Shown: positions 17,826 to 31,218, numbered from the stretch's first letter. The stretch: 64,000 nt of DNA from Chromobacterium amazonense (GCF_001855565.1 NZ_MKCR01000002.1:1-64000), one strand, 5' to 3'. Translations and numbers: made by a program. The notes: generated by a model not told the origin, from the letters alone.

Positions 17826-18041
17826 TCAGCGCAGGGGCAGATGCCCTGCCAAGGTATTCAGCTGCTTGATGGCGCGGCGGAAACGAGAATGCGCGCGGGA
17901 AACCGTGGACTCGCTGATGTCCATTTGCTGGGCGGCGTAATAGCCAGTCATGCCTTCCACTTCCATCAGCCACACCGCCTCGCGCGAGCGCTTCTTCATG
18001 CCGATCAGATCGGCCACCACGTTGAAATCGTCCAGTTTCAT
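17826..18041 (-). CDS. small helix-turn-helix protein, KorA/TrfB-like
   Basis: A 71-residue protein. It is almost entirely an HTH: REAVWLMEVEGMTGYYAAQQ leads into MDISESTVSRAHSRFRRAI. The layout (short helix, GMT-xxxAAxxMDISxSTVSRA, basic third helix) is that of the TrfB/KorA repressor fold of plasmids and also of sigma-70 region 4. GGAGGGA precedes the ATG and a terminator follows, so it is a free-standing gene. Such proteins occur on betaproteobacterial chromosomes; the target is unknown. Confidence 0.75.
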   Translation of the reverse strand: MKLDDFNVVADLIGMKKRSREAVWLMEVEGMTGYYAAQQMDISESTVSRAHSRFRRAIKQLNTLAGHLPLR

Positions 18042-18180
18042 GGTATCCCTCCATCGTCCGCGCGTACTGACTACCCTGCGCGTTTACGTTTGAACACGAA
18101 ACATGTGGATGCTTTTCCAGCATAGATGCTTGCCAAAAAAATGCAGGCAAATCCTGAGCCAGGAAGTCTGGGCGAGTGGC

Positions 18181-18429
18181 CTAAAACCCAGCCCCCTCAT
18201 CGGAAACGCCTTCTTCGCCCGAGGTGGGCGGAACATATTGCAACAAATCTCCAGGCTGGCAGTTCAGGTGTCGGCAGATCGCTTCCAGCGTTGAAAAACG
18301 GAAGCCTTTGATCTTTCCCTGTTTCAGCAGCGACAGATTCTGCTCCGTAATGCCGATGGCGTGGGCAAGATCCTTGGATTTCACTTTCCGCTGAACAAGC
18401 AGCACGTCCAGGTTGATTTTTATGGGCAC
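18181..18429 (-). CDS. XRE-family regulator paired with DUF2975 gene
   Basis: An 82-residue Cro/CI-type protein of the YozG-like group. The HTH spans about residues 15-45 (KSKDLAHAIGITEQNLSLLK), and the ICRHLNCQPGDLLQY end is typical of this group. GTG 18429 is the start; no ATG is better placed. It begins 12 bp after the DUF2975 membrane gene. The pair is a common bacterial two-gene module whose physiological signal is not established. Confidence 0.9.
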   Translation of the reverse strand: MPIKINLDVLLVQRKVKSKDLAHAIGITEQNLSLLKQGKIKGFRFSTLEAICRHLNCQPGDLLQYVPPTSGEEGVSDEGAGF

Positions 18430-18441
18430 AGGATGCTTTCT

Positions 18442-19002
18442 TCAGATGAATTGCTTGTTTTCGCGCGCCAGAGCCACGCCTTCCTGCTGAATGCGCGCAA
18501 TCACCATGACCACCGCGGCGATGAACAAGCTCTCCAAATTGCCGCTATCCATTCCGAATGTAATTTGGCGATGCCCGGCAGGCTGCATCATGGTCAGCCA
18601 CAGTCCCATCAGCGGCTGGACCAGAATTTCCGCCAACACCCATAGCGCGATTCTGGAGCCGACCTTAGCCAGCAAGGACGCGGAGCGTTCGGAGAAGTAT
18701 TCGCCATGTGCGTACAGACGAAACAGACGGCGTAACGCGTTCAAGCCCTGGGCCAGCACCAGCAAGGGGACGCAAGATATGACTGCGCCGCCTAGCCGTT
18801 GCCAAAGCGGCACGTCCGCCAGCGTGAAGTTGCGCAGTCCATAAAAGCCCTGGCTGGCATCGATGGTGATGCTCCAGCCGGCATCCAGGATGGCTTGGGG
18901 AAACAGCCACAGCAAAAGATGAAACAGCAGCATGGCGCAAATGCCAAGAAAAGTGACGCAGGCCATGACGGCGCAGTAGCGGCTTAATCGCGAAGAGTTC
19001 AT
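18442..19002 (-). CDS. DUF2975 membrane protein
   Basis: A 186-residue inner-membrane protein with four predicted membrane segments: about 10-35, 70-90, 115-135 and 155-175. The conserved LRRLFRLYAHGEYFSERSA cytoplasmic loop is diagnostic of DUF2975. AAGGA precedes ATG 19002. It is the first gene of the operon with the XRE regulator; in such pairs the membrane protein may transmit a signal to the repressor (inference). Confidence 0.88.
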   Translation of the reverse strand: MNSSRLSRYCAVMACVTFLGICAMLLFHLLLWLFPQAILDAGWSITIDASQGFYGLRNFTLADVPLWQRLGGAVISCVPLLVLAQGLNALRRLFRLYAHGEYFSERSASLLAKVGSRIALWVLAEILVQPLMGLWLTMMQPAGHRQITFGMDSGNLESLFIAAVVMVIARIQQEGVALARENKQFI

Positions 19003-19078
19003 CGCTTGTCCTTAGTGTTGTTGCGAAGCGGTGCCGACGGAACATCGCCGAATGGAGTTCACTGCACCTAGTATATTT

Positions 19079-19095
19079 TTATTGTTAAACGATAA
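19079..19095. promoter_or_regulatory. probable operator of the DUF2975/XRE operon
   Basis: The 17-bp sequence TTATTGTTAAACGATAA is a palindrome with one mismatch (TTATTGTT-A-AACGATAA). It lies 77 bp upstream of the DUF2975 ATG in an AT-rich promoter region. Short GTT-N-AAC dyads of this kind are typical Cro/CI-type sites, so autoregulation by the XRE protein is likely. The rest of 19003-19383 is low-GC promoter DNA for this operon and for the divergent ABC transporter. Confidence 0.5.
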
Positions 19096-19383
19096 TTTAT
19101 TGCTGTGCAAGTTTAATTTTATCACTGTGGCGCTTCCGTCACATTCCGCCCGCCGCCAACCTTCCCCGCACAAAACGCCGAAAGCCAAGCCTGGCTTGCC
19201 GTGGTGGCGATCCTCTCTCTTGCATGCATTAAATGAATGTATAACAACTAAAAATTATTGTTTTACAGTAAATTTTATTTCCAATACAGTCATCTCAACG
19301 TGCGAGGGACCAGTCCATCTCGCGGTTTGCAAAAGACGTCTGGACACATTGATGCGCCCGGACGGCAAAAATTGAGGTACGGC

Positions 19384-21168
19384 ATGAATGAACAAAATGC
19401 CGGCGGCGCAGCCGGCAAGGGATTAATCGCCAAGTTCCTGGCCTTGGCGGCGCCGTATTGGCGCTCGGAAGAGAAAGGGATGGCGTGGGCGCTGCTGCTG
19501 ACCATCTCCGCGCTGAACATTGCCATGGTCTACTGCAATGTCTTGCTCAACCAGTGGAATGGCGACTTCTTCAATGCCTTGCAACAACGCGACTGGGGCC
19601 GCTTCCTCCAGTTGCTGCAAGTGTTCGCCGCGCTGGCCTTCGGTTTCATCGGCTGCGCGGTGCTGATGTCCTACCTGACGTCCATGCTGAATTTGCGTTG
19701 GCGGCGGTGGTTGACCGATTTTTATCTTGGGCAATGGCTGGATGGCCGGGCCTACTGCCTGCTGGAGTTGAAATCCTATGGCACGGACAACCCCGATCAA
19801 CGCATAGCCGAGGACCTGAAGGCGCTAACCGCGACATCCTTGAATCTCGGTTTTGAATTGATCCGCAATCTGGCCACCCTGGCCTGCTTCGTCGGCATAC
19901 TCTGGCAGTTGTCCGGCCCACTGAGTCTGGCCCGGATTGGCTGGAACGTCAGCCTTCCCGGCTATCTGGTCTGGGTTTCGCTGGCCTATGCGCTGCTGGG
20001 AAGCGGGCTGATGCATGCGCTTGGCCACCGGCTGTCGCGCATCAATATGGAAGGAGAACGGCGCGAAGCGGATTTTCGCTATGCCGCAGTGCGGCTGCGC
20101 GAGCATGCGCAGGAGGTGGCGCTGAGCGGCGGCGAGGATGTAGAGCGCAGCGCGCTCAACCGTCGTTTTCAAGCCATCTGCGCCAACTGGCGCTTGCTGA
20201 TAGCCGCGGAATGGCGCTTGAACGGTGCGCGCGCCGGCTACGCGCAATTGGCCGTGATTTTTCCGATGCTGGTATGCGCGCCAGGCTATTTTGCCGGCAA
20301 GTTCGCGTTGGGCGGCCTGATGCAGGCCATTTCGGCATTCGCCCAAGTGCAGGGCGCCTTGAGCTGGATGGTGAACGCTTATGAGCTCCTGGCATCGTGG
20401 AAAGCCAATATCGAACGCTTGTCCTCTTTTCAGCTCGCCGCGCAACAAGCGCAGCAGGAACTGGCGCATAGCCGAATCTCGCGACGCCCTGGAGATGAAA
20501 TTCGACTCAGCGCCGTGGACGTGTCGCTGCCGGATGGGCAAGCCCTGCTGCAGGGCATCCATCTGCAGGCGTCCGCAGGAGAGCGCATTGTTATCAAGGG
20601 CGCCTCCGGCAGCGGCAAAAGCGCTCTGCTGAAAGCGCTGGCCGGCATCTGGCCATGGGGAAAGGGCAGTATCACCCTGCCGCCCAATAAAGTGATGTTC
20701 TTGCCGCAGCGGCCGTATCTGCCGATCAGCACCTTGCGCGAGGCCATCAGCTACCCCGCGGCAAGCAATGCCTTTACCACGGTGCAGCAGACATTCGTGC
20801 TATCGCAATGCCGATTAGGGCACTTGACGCCGCAGCTGGACGAAAACTGCAATTGGTCCGCCAGGCTATCGGCCGGCGAACAGCAGCGCCTAGCCTTGGC
20901 CAGAGCCTTATTGCACCGGCCGCAGTGGTTGCTGCTGGATGAAGCCACCTCGGCCCTGGATGCGCCCAACCAGCGGCACTACTACGCGCTGCTGCATGCT
21001 GAGCTGCCGCATTGCACGATCATCAGCGTCTCGCATCGGCCGGAAGTGGACGCTTGTCACGACCGGGTCTGGCAGATAGGCGACTACAGCCTTGGGCCAT
21101 CGATTGACGCGGCAATCCTGAGCCGCGGCAGGGGCCAGGCAGCAGATGGCGCTGTCAGTATCCTGTAA
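19384..21168 (+). CDS. ABC transporter, fused permease/ATPase of the YddA/SbmA-BacA type
   Basis: A 594-residue half-transporter working as a homodimer in the inner membrane. The N-terminal ABC_membrane_2 domain (about 20-360) has several TM helices starting WALLLTISALNIAMVYCNVL and the NxWNGDFFNALQQRDW signature of the SbmA/BacA and ABCD families. The ATPase follows: Walker A GASGSGKSA near 406, signature LSAGEQQRLALARALL near 494, Walker B WLLLDEATSAL near 518. Relatives move peptides, B12 or very-long-chain acyl groups; the substrate here is unknown. ATG 19384 follows GAGGTACGGC. Confidence 0.88.
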   Translation: MNEQNAGGAAGKGLIAKFLALAAPYWRSEEKGMAWALLLTISALNIAMVYCNVLLNQWNGDFFNALQQRDWGRFLQLLQVFAALAFGFIGCAVLMSYLTSMLNLRWRRWLTDFYLGQWLDGRAYCLLELKSYGTDNPDQRIAEDLKALTATSLNLGFELIRNLATLACFVGILWQLSGPLSLARIGWNVSLPGYLVWVSLAYALLGSGLMHALGHRLSRINMEGERREADFRYAAVRLREHAQEVALSGGEDVERSALNRRFQAICANWRLLIAAEWRLNGARAGYAQLAVIFPMLVCAPGYFAGKFALGGLMQAISAFAQVQGALSWMVNAYELLASWKANIERLSSFQLAAQQAQQELAHSRISRRPGDEIRLSAVDVSLPDGQALLQGIHLQASAGERIVIKGASGSGKSALLKALAGIWPWGKGSITLPPNKVMFLPQRPYLPISTLREAISYPAASNAFTTVQQTFVLSQCRLGHLTPQLDENCNWSARLSAGEQQRLALARALLHRPQWLLLDEATSALDAPNQRHYYALLHAELPHCTIISVSHRPEVDACHDRVWQIGDYSLGPSIDAAILSRGRGQAADGAVSIL

Positions 21169-21223
21169 TCGTCCCGCATCGGCGAAGGGCGGCGCTTGCC
21201 GCCCTTCCGGGCGGATGAACAAC

Positions 21224-21913
21224 TTACTCCGGTTCGCCGGCAATCCAACGATACACCCGCGCCCCCAACACCGCGCCTAAGATAGGCGCCAGCCAGAACA
21301 GCCACAGCTGCCGCACCGCCCAATCGCCGACGAACAAAGCCACTCCGGTGCTGCGAGCCGGATTGACCGAAGTATTGGTAACCGGAATGCTGATCAAATG
21401 GATCAGCGTCAGCGCCAGCCCTATCGCCAGCGGCGCGAAACCCGCCGGCGCGCGCTTGTCGGTGGCGCCCATGATGACCAAGAGGAAAAACATGGTCATC
21501 ACCACTTCGCACACCAAGGCCGCCGGCAGCGAATAGCCGCCCGGCGAATGCTCGGCGTAGCCGTTGGACGCGAAGCCCTTGGCCACATCGAAACCGGCCG
21601 CGCCGCTGGCGATCACATACAGCACGGCCGCCGCCGCAATCGCCCCCAACACCTGCGCCACGATGTACGGCCCCAGTTGCTTAGGGGGGAAACGACCTCC
21701 CGCCCACAAGCCGATGGACACCGCCGGATTCAAATGACAGCCGGAAATGTGGCCGATCGCGTAAGCCATGGTCACCACCGTCAGGCCAAAAGCCAGCGCC
21801 ACTCCAGCAAAGCCAATGCCCACATTGGGAAACGCCGCCGCCAGCACCGCGCTGCCGCATCCTCCCAGCACCAGCCAGAAAGTACCCAGAAACTCCGCCG
21901 CATAGGATTTCAT
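21224..21913 (-). CDS. aqpZ: aquaporin Z
   Basis: A 229-residue six-helix water channel. The two NPA motifs are at 62-64 (HLNPAVS) and 184-186 (SVNPARS). The aromatic/arginine filter is that of a strict water channel: Phe43, His172 and Arg187. GAGGGA precedes ATG 21913. It is monocistronic and converges on the ABC-transporter gene. Confidence 0.95.
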   Translation of the reverse strand: MKSYAAEFLGTFWLVLGGCGSAVLAAAFPNVGIGFAGVALAFGLTVVTMAYAIGHISGCHLNPAVSIGLWAGGRFPPKQLGPYIVAQVLGAIAAAAVLYVIASGAAGFDVAKGFASNGYAEHSPGGYSLPAALVCEVVMTMFFLLVIMGATDKRAPAGFAPLAIGLALTLIHLISIPVTNTSVNPARSTGVALFVGDWAVRQLWLFWLAPILGAVLGARVYRWIAGEPE

Positions 21914-22432
21914 CGCCGTCCCTCTTCAGGTTTCGAACAGAACAGGCCAATGCGCGTCAGCCCAATGCGCGTTGAATGCCTGAACAATAGTCGTTTAACC
22001 ATAGCAAATGAAACAGCATTCCTGCTCGCCGCCAAGCCGCAAGCGGACCAACATCTTGCCCCCCCGCTTGGCAAGAACCTGTTCAAAGCCATTTCCGCAC
22101 GGCACTGGCTTAAGCCGTAACCCGATGCGCGGCTAAGGGCGCGAGCTTTGGCCATTTCAAAGCCGGACTTGGCACCCATGCCGATGTGCGCCGGCCCTCA
22201 GCAAAGTGCCGCTCCAAGCGCCTAAAAAAACAAAGACATATTCCAAATAAGACCATACTCTTGGCAGGGTGGCACTGGATGGCGCTCTAGGTTAATCTGC
22301 CGACGATAAAGCTGGACCCATTGCCTACTGCGCCCGTCTCAGCAACCATTACAATACATATTAAGCGACGCCTCACGGCGCCCGACAACAACCCGGACCC
22401 GATCCGGGACTTTCCCTTAGAGAAGCATTACC
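21914..22432. other. 519-bp intergenic region between divergent aqpZ and sdaA
   Basis: No credible gene is seen. It should hold the promoters of both genes. A short hairpin, CCCGGA-5-TCCGGG (about 22394-22410), lies just before the sdaA ribosome site but has no U-tract. I could not match any known riboswitch. Confidence 0.5.
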
Positions 22433-23833
<1,401 letters not shown>

Positions 23834-23854
23834 TCCGCACCGCCTGAGAAAATG

Positions 23855-23885
23855 CGGCCATGGCACTCCGCCATGGCCGTTTTTT
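23855..23885 (+). terminator. intrinsic terminator of sdaA
   Basis: A 9-bp stem (CGGCCATGG / CCATGGCCG) with a 7-nt loop is followed by TTTTTT. Confidence 0.88.
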
Positions 23886-23948
23886 CGCGCTGGCGTCCGT
23901 GCCGGCAAGCTGGCACACTGAACCCGAACCTATACGCAAGAATACTCC

Positions 23949-24470
23949 GTGCACGCACTTGATATCGAAACGCCCCGCCTCCACCTGCGTCCGCTTCAGG
24001 AACAGGACGCCGCGTTCATCCTGGAGCTGCTGAACGAACCGGCCTTTATCGCCAACATCGGCGACAAGGATGTGCGCGATCTGGACGGCGCCCGCCAATA
24101 CATTGCGAAAGGCCCGCAAGCCAGCTATCAACAGCATGGCCACGGTCTGCTGCTGGTGGAGTTGTCAGACGGCGCCACGCCGGTCGGCATCTGCGGCCTG
24201 GTCAAACGCGATTGCCTGCCGCACCCGGACATCGGCTACGCCTTCCTCGAACGCCACTGGGGCCGCGGCTATGCCTGCGAAGCCGGCGCGGCCTGCCTCG
24301 ACCACGCGCGCAAGGTCCTGAACATCGGCGTTGTCGTCGGCATCACCGCGCCGCACAATCAGGGATCGATCCGCGTGCTGGAGAAGCTTGGCCTGCGCTA
24401 CGACCGCCTGCTGGAGCTGCCCGGCATAGAAGGGCCAAGCCTGTACTTCGTTCCTGCCGAAGAGAAATAG
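23949..24470 (+). CDS. GNAT-family acetyltransferase (RimJ/RimL-like)
   Basis: A 173-residue acetyltransferase of the Acetyltransf_3 group. It opens with the typical ETPRLHLRPLQEQDAAFI, has the acetyl-CoA loop around RHWGRGYACEA (about 97-107), and ends with NQGSIRVLEKLGL. The start is GTG 23949; there is no upstream ATG in frame and the Shine-Dalgarno is weak. The acceptor may be a ribosomal-protein N-terminus or a small amine. It converges on speA across a shared terminator. Confidence 0.88.
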   Translation: MHALDIETPRLHLRPLQEQDAAFILELLNEPAFIANIGDKDVRDLDGARQYIAKGPQASYQQHGHGLLLVELSDGATPVGICGLVKRDCLPHPDIGYAFLERHWGRGYACEAGAACLDHARKVLNIGVVVGITAPHNQGSIRVLEKLGLRYDRLLELPGIEGPSLYFVPAEEK

Positions 24471-24522
24471 GCGCGCCCAAACGACGCCGATTGGCCTTGT
24501 CCGCGGCGTCCAAGCCAGACAT

Positions 24523-24557
24523 GAAAAAAGCCGGGCTAATGCCCGGCTTTGTTTTTT
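24523..24557. terminator. bidirectional terminator between GNAT gene and speA
   Basis: A 10-bp stem (AAAGCCGGGC / GCCCGGCTTT) with a 4-nt loop, A-run before and TTGTTTTTT after. Confidence 0.88.
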
Positions 24558-24573
24558 ACCCTGATTTTTCAGA

Positions 24574-26454
24574 TCAAACCGACAGGTAGGACGACTGCTT
24601 CAAACCGCGGCAGAACTCGGCGAAGAACTGGCTGCGCTCTTCGGCGCTCAGATCGCACTCGCGCGTTTTGGCTTCGTAGCGGTTCAACAGATCTTCCGGC
24701 GACAGGTGCACGTAGCGCAGCATGTCCTCGATGGTGTCGTGCTCTTCGATGCCGGAAATCTCCAGCTCGCCGCCCGCGCGGACGTATACGTTCACCGAAT
24801 CGGTATCGCCGAACAGATTGTGCATGTCGCCCAGGATTTCCTGATAGGCCCCCACCAGGAACACCGCGATCAGATATTCATCGCCCTGCTTCACCTCATG
24901 CACCGACATGCTGGACTCGATGCTCTGCTGATCGACATACTGCTTCAGCTTGCCGTCGGAATCGCAGGTCAGATCCTGCAGCACCGCACGACGGGTTGGC
25001 TGCTCGGCCAGGCGATGCAGCGGCATGATGGGCAGCACCTGATCGATGGCCCAGGTGTCCGGCAGGCTCTGAAATACCGAGAAGTTGCAGAAGTACTTGT
25101 CGGCCAGGCGATCCGTCAGCTCGTCATACACTTGGCGCTGCGAACGCTGGCTGGCCTGCAGCTGATTGTGCAGGCGGCGGCACAGCGCGGCATGCACATC
25201 CTCGGCCAGCGCTTTTTCCTTCAGCGACAGACGGCCTTCGGCATACATTTCGCTCACTTCGGATACATAGTGGCTGGCGCGGTAGTAGATTTCGGTGACC
25301 AGTTCTTCGTCATTGAGGCTGGCCAAGCCGACCAGCTTGCGCAGCGGGCGGGACAGCTCATCGACGTTGTCGATCGGGTCCACCGCGTCAGGCAGGCGCT
25401 CGACGTCGGTCACGTTCATCAACAGCACGGCATGGTGCGCGGTCATGGCGCGGCCGGATTCAGACAGGATGCGCGGATGCGGAATGCCGTTCTCGTCGCA
25501 GAACTCGGCCAGCATGGAAACGATCACGCGGGCGTATTCGTCCATGTCGTAGTTGATCGAGCTGTCGTTGCGCGAATGGGTGCCGTCGTAATCGACGCCC
25601 AGGCCGCCGCCCACGTCCACATGGTCCACCGGCATGCCCAGCGCGCGCAGTTCGGCGAAATAGCGGATGGCTTCGCGGAAGCCGATGCGGTAATCGCCGA
25701 TATTGGCGATTTGCGAACCCATGTGGAAATGCATCAGGCGCACGCAATCGGACAGGCCCGCGGCGGCCAGCTTGTCGGTGGCGGAAATCAGCTGGCCGGC
25801 CGACAGACCGAACTTGCCCTTCTCGCCGCCGGTGTCGGACCACTTGCTGGACGCCAGGGACGACAGACGCACGCGCAGGCCGATATTGGGCTTGATGCCC
25901 AGCTTGCGCGACTCCTCGATCACCAGATCGACTTCCGATTCTTTTTCAATGACGATGAAAACCTGATGGCCCAGGCGTTCGCCGATCAGCGCCAGGCGGA
26001 TGAACTCGCGGTCTTTGTAGCCATTGCAGACGATGGTGCAGCCCTTGGGCGCCAACGCCAGCACGGCCATCAGTTCCGGCTTGGAGCCGGCTTCCAGGCC
26101 GATGGAGACGTCCGGCGTGGCGATGATGCTCTTGACCACCGCCTCTTGCTGGTTGACCTTGATCGGATAGATGGCGGTATAACGGTTGCCATAGCCCTGC
26201 TCCGAAATCGCCTTGTCGAAAGCGCCGCACAGGCGGGCGACGCGATCCTGCAGGATGTCCGGGAAGCGGACCAACAGCGGCAGGTCCAGGCCCTTGGCGC
26301 CCAGATCATGCACCAGCCGGTACAGATCAATTTCCTTGTGCTGGCGCGCATTGGGACTCACGACGATATTGCCGTTGTCCCCGACATCGAAATAACCAGC
26401 CCCCCAATGCCGGATGCCATACAGGCTCCGGCTATCAGCCACAGACCAAGCCAT
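24574..26454 (-). CDS. speA: biosynthetic arginine decarboxylase
   Basis: A 626-residue fold-type III PLP enzyme making agmatine from arginine, the first step of the agmatine route to putrescine. The PLP Lys is Lys99 in YPIKVNQQ. Substrate and cofactor motifs follow: HFHMGSQ, the [11 protein letters not shown] glycine loop, and the C-terminal active-site region. Length is close to E. coli SpeA (658). GAGAGGAAA precedes ATG 26454. It is divergent from the astE-like gene, placing arginine decarboxylation beside arginine-catabolism-type chemistry. Confidence 0.96.
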   Translation of the reverse strand: MAWSVADSRSLYGIRHWGAGYFDVGDNGNIVVSPNARQHKEIDLYRLVHDLGAKGLDLPLLVRFPDILQDRVARLCGAFDKAISEQGYGNRYTAIYPIKVNQQEAVVKSIIATPDVSIGLEAGSKPELMAVLALAPKGCTIVCNGYKDREFIRLALIGERLGHQVFIVIEKESEVDLVIEESRKLGIKPNIGLRVRLSSLASSKWSDTGGEKGKFGLSAGQLISATDKLAAAGLSDCVRLMHFHMGSQIANIGDYRIGFREAIRYFAELRALGMPVDHVDVGGGLGVDYDGTHSRNDSSINYDMDEYARVIVSMLAEFCDENGIPHPRILSESGRAMTAHHAVLLMNVTDVERLPDAVDPIDNVDELSRPLRKLVGLASLNDEELVTEIYYRASHYVSEVSEMYAEGRLSLKEKALAEDVHAALCRRLHNQLQASQRSQRQVYDELTDRLADKYFCNFSVFQSLPDTWAIDQVLPIMPLHRLAEQPTRRAVLQDLTCDSDGKLKQYVDQQSIESSMSVHEVKQGDEYLIAVFLVGAYQEILGDMHNLFGDTDSVNVYVRAGGELEISGIEEHDTIEDMLRYVHLSPEDLLNRYEAKTRECDLSAEERSQFFAEFCRGLKQSSYLSV

Positions 26455-26926
26455 GAGTTTTCCTCTCAGAACTTATGATGGATAACCCCGCTCCTTAGTG
26501 CACGGCTTTCGGGCTCTACAGCTTTTATGTGGGCCTAGGATGTCGGAGCGAAACAGAGTGAATTGTAGTTGTTGCACAGCGCAAACGAGCGCGGATTGTA
26601 GCAACATCAGGCTGATTGACAAGTAAAAAAAATCTCGCGGCCGCGCCGCGGCCCGCGCTCAGCGCTCAACCCTGCGGCCATGAGGGTTTGCCCGGAAAAA
26701 AATCCATGCTGACAAAACAAAGGATTGCAGGCTCACCCCCCGCCCAGCGATGACATCCGGCATTTTTCAGCAGAAAGTTTCACCGCCAACATTTTCCGCT
26801 TCCCACACAGTTTTTCATCAAATTCGCAACACCTTGCCGCCCCTCGCGCCAGCCCGCGGCATGACGCGCCAATGGCATCGCGCTTACAATCGGGAAACCA
26901 TCCATCCTCCGCACAGCACACGCACC
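26455..26926. other. 472-bp region between divergent speA and astE
   Basis: It holds the promoters of both genes. A GC-rich dyad at about 26636-26656 is followed on the minus strand by a run of eight T (26624-26631). That is terminator-like in the direction of speA but lies upstream of the speA coding region, so it could be a leader attenuator or end an antisense transcript. No coding region is supported. Confidence 0.45.
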
Positions 26927-27910
26927 ATGAGCCGCTTCTTGCAGCACGCCCTCGCCGCCGATCCCACCCATCCCAGCTGGAACTTGCCCAATGGCCTTTG
27001 CGCGCGCTGGCTCGCCCCCGGCTGCGTGCAGCTGGACGGCGCGCCGGACGACACCGATTCGGTGTTGCTGTCCTGCGGCGTGCATGGCAATGAAACCGCG
27101 CCGATCGAGGTGGTGGACGGCATACTCTGCGATCTGGCAGCCGGCCGGCTTGCCCTGAATTGCAGGCTGCTGGTGATATTCGCCAATCCGCAGGCGATCC
27201 GCGACGGCGCGCGCTACAGCCAGTACGACATGAACCGCCTGTTCAACGGCGCGCACAGCGCGCAGCCGGAGCTGGCCGAGTCGCAACGGGCGGCGCAACT
27301 GGAGACTTTGGCCGCCGGCTTCTTCCATGCAGCGCGCAAGCGCAGGCTGCACTATGACCTGCACACCGCCATCCGCGGTTCGGTGTTCGAGAAGTTCGCC
27401 ATCTATCCCTATCTGCACGAGCGCAGCCACAGCCGCGAGCAGCTTGCCTGGCTGCAGCAATGCGGCATCGAAGCGGTGCTGCTGCATAGCCAGCCGGCCA
27501 ATACCTTCAGCTACTTCACCAGCCGCCACTGCGCGGCGGACGCCTTCACGCTGGAACTGGGCAAGGCTAGGCCGTTCGGCCAAAACGATCTGGCGCGCTT
27601 TGCCGGCATAGACCAAGCCTTGCGCAAACTGCTATCCACGCCCGACGCCTCCATCGCGCCGCTGGACGCGCCAAGCCTGCCGCTATTCCGCGCCAAGTAC
27701 GATCTGGTCAAGCACAGCGAGTCTTTCTGCCTGCATCTGGCCGATAGCGTGGAAAACTTCACCGAACTGCCGGACGGCATGCTGATTGCCGACGATGGCG
27801 ACACGCGCTACGTCGCCGCCGGCGGCGCGGAGCGTATCCTGTTCCCCAACCCGACAGTCAAACCGGGCTTGCGCGCCGGCATCGTGGTGGAACCGGCCGC
27901 GCTGGACTGA
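26927..27910 (+). CDS. astE: succinylglutamate desuccinylase
   Basis: A 327-residue zinc hydrolase of the AstE/aspartoacylase family, which releases glutamate and succinate in the arginine succinyltransferase pathway. The zinc site is CGVHGNETAP near residue 49 (His, Glu) and YDLHTAIR near 139 (His). A conserved Glu near LELGKARPFG acts in catalysis. ATG 26927 is chosen because the frame upstream (to 26750) overlaps promoter DNA. The other ast genes are not adjacent, which is unusual for AstE. Confidence 0.9.
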   Translation: MSRFLQHALAADPTHPSWNLPNGLCARWLAPGCVQLDGAPDDTDSVLLSCGVHGNETAPIEVVDGILCDLAAGRLALNCRLLVIFANPQAIRDGARYSQYDMNRLFNGAHSAQPELAESQRAAQLETLAAGFFHAARKRRLHYDLHTAIRGSVFEKFAIYPYLHERSHSREQLAWLQQCGIEAVLLHSQPANTFSYFTSRHCAADAFTLELGKARPFGQNDLARFAGIDQALRKLLSTPDASIAPLDAPSLPLFRAKYDLVKHSESFCLHLADSVENFTELPDGMLIADDGDTRYVAAGGAERILFPNPTVKPGLRAGIVVEPAALD

Positions 27911-27922
27911 TGCCGATAAAAC

Positions 27923-27956
27923 AAAACCGCCTGCGACAGACATCGCAGGCGGTTTT
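27923..27956. terminator. bidirectional terminator between astE and clpB
   Basis: A perfect 14-bp stem (AAAACCGCCTGCGA / TCGCAGGCGGTTTT) with a 6-nt loop and T-runs on both strands. Confidence 0.9.
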
Positions 27957-27980
27957 CTCACTCAATCCACGCCATCAGGC

Positions 27981-30560
<2,580 letters not shown>

Positions 30561-30595
30561 GGTTGAGGCTCCTGCAGTCAAAATCGATAGATTTC

Positions 30596-30624
30596 ATTTT
30601 GGGGAGAGCGCAGGGCTTTTCAAG
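30596..30624 (-). promoter_or_regulatory. sigma-32 heat-shock promoter of clpB
   Basis: On the minus strand, CTTGAAA (30618-30624) is followed after 13 bp by CCCCAAAAT (30596-30604). The sigma-32 consensus is CTTGAAA-N13-17-CCCCATNT. The -10 end lies 35 bp before the clpB ATG. Confidence 0.9.
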
Positions 30625-30729
30625 CCTTGCCAAACTGAAAGCATTGACTAATCTCAAAAAAGAATAATCGCATTAAGAAACCACAAAGAAGTAGCCATCG
30701 TCACTTATCTAGCACAGGGAAAACCAATC

Positions 30730-31218
30730 ATGATGAAGCATGCTCTATTAGCATCGGCGACTCTGTTGCTTTGCGCACAGAATGCATGTGCTGACGTTAC
30801 GATCAATGATTTCTCCTTGTTGTTGTTTGGCGCCTCAGACCATCACGGATGCTCAACTTGCCATTTAAATGAAAGCAATCCTGGAGCTGGCCTGGAATGG
30901 AAGTTTTCAGGAGATGACGACCAGGGCCGCTGATTTGCGCGTGCGGGCAGCTACCGCGACTCATTCAGAGAAACTGCCTATTTTGGCTCCATAGGCTGGC
31001 GGAAGGAATGGCAAATTGCAGGCCCGATTGTGGCAGGCCTTGGCCTACAGGCAGGCTATTTGGACGGGTCTGGCCGACATGGCTTGGCAGCCTTGCCCAT
31101 ATTGAGCATAGGCACCCGCGCAGTGGCTCTTGAGGTTGGCTATCTGCCGAAAGTTTCAGCAGGAAACCACCATGCCAAAACAGCGGTTACCACCTTCAAT
31201 CTACGCTGGACCTTTTGA
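30730..31218 (+). pseudogene. small outer-membrane-type protein interrupted by an in-frame TGA
   Basis: A single frame of 163 codons runs from ATG 30730 to TGA 31216-31218, broken only by a TGA at 30931-30933. The N-terminus is a signal peptide (LLASATLLLCAQNACA). The mature part has the pattern of small exported beta-strand proteins: NPGAGLEWKF, then, after the TGA, ARAGSYRDSFRETAYFGSIG and VALEVGYLPK, ending NLRWTF. The TGA follows Gly-Arg and precedes Phe; TGG (Trp) would give GRWFARAGSY, so one base change explains it. A CSTCH sequence near residue 41 fits the haem-c motif but may be chance. Either a recent pseudogene, a sequencing error, or programmed readthrough. Confidence 0.7.

Noticed and set aside
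22394-22410. Riboswitch upstream of sdaA (e.g. glycine type)
   Set aside because: Only one short hairpin is seen; the conserved core of glycine or other known riboswitches is not recognisable.
24706-26478. 590-codon plus-strand frame opposite speA
   Set aside because: Antisense shadow with no family motifs; speA on the minus strand has full PLP motifs, ribosome site and terminator.
30850-30864. CSTCH as a cytochrome c haem site
   Set aside because: The surrounding sequence is that of a small beta-strand exported protein with no cytochrome fold; one CxxCH in a short protein can arise by chance.
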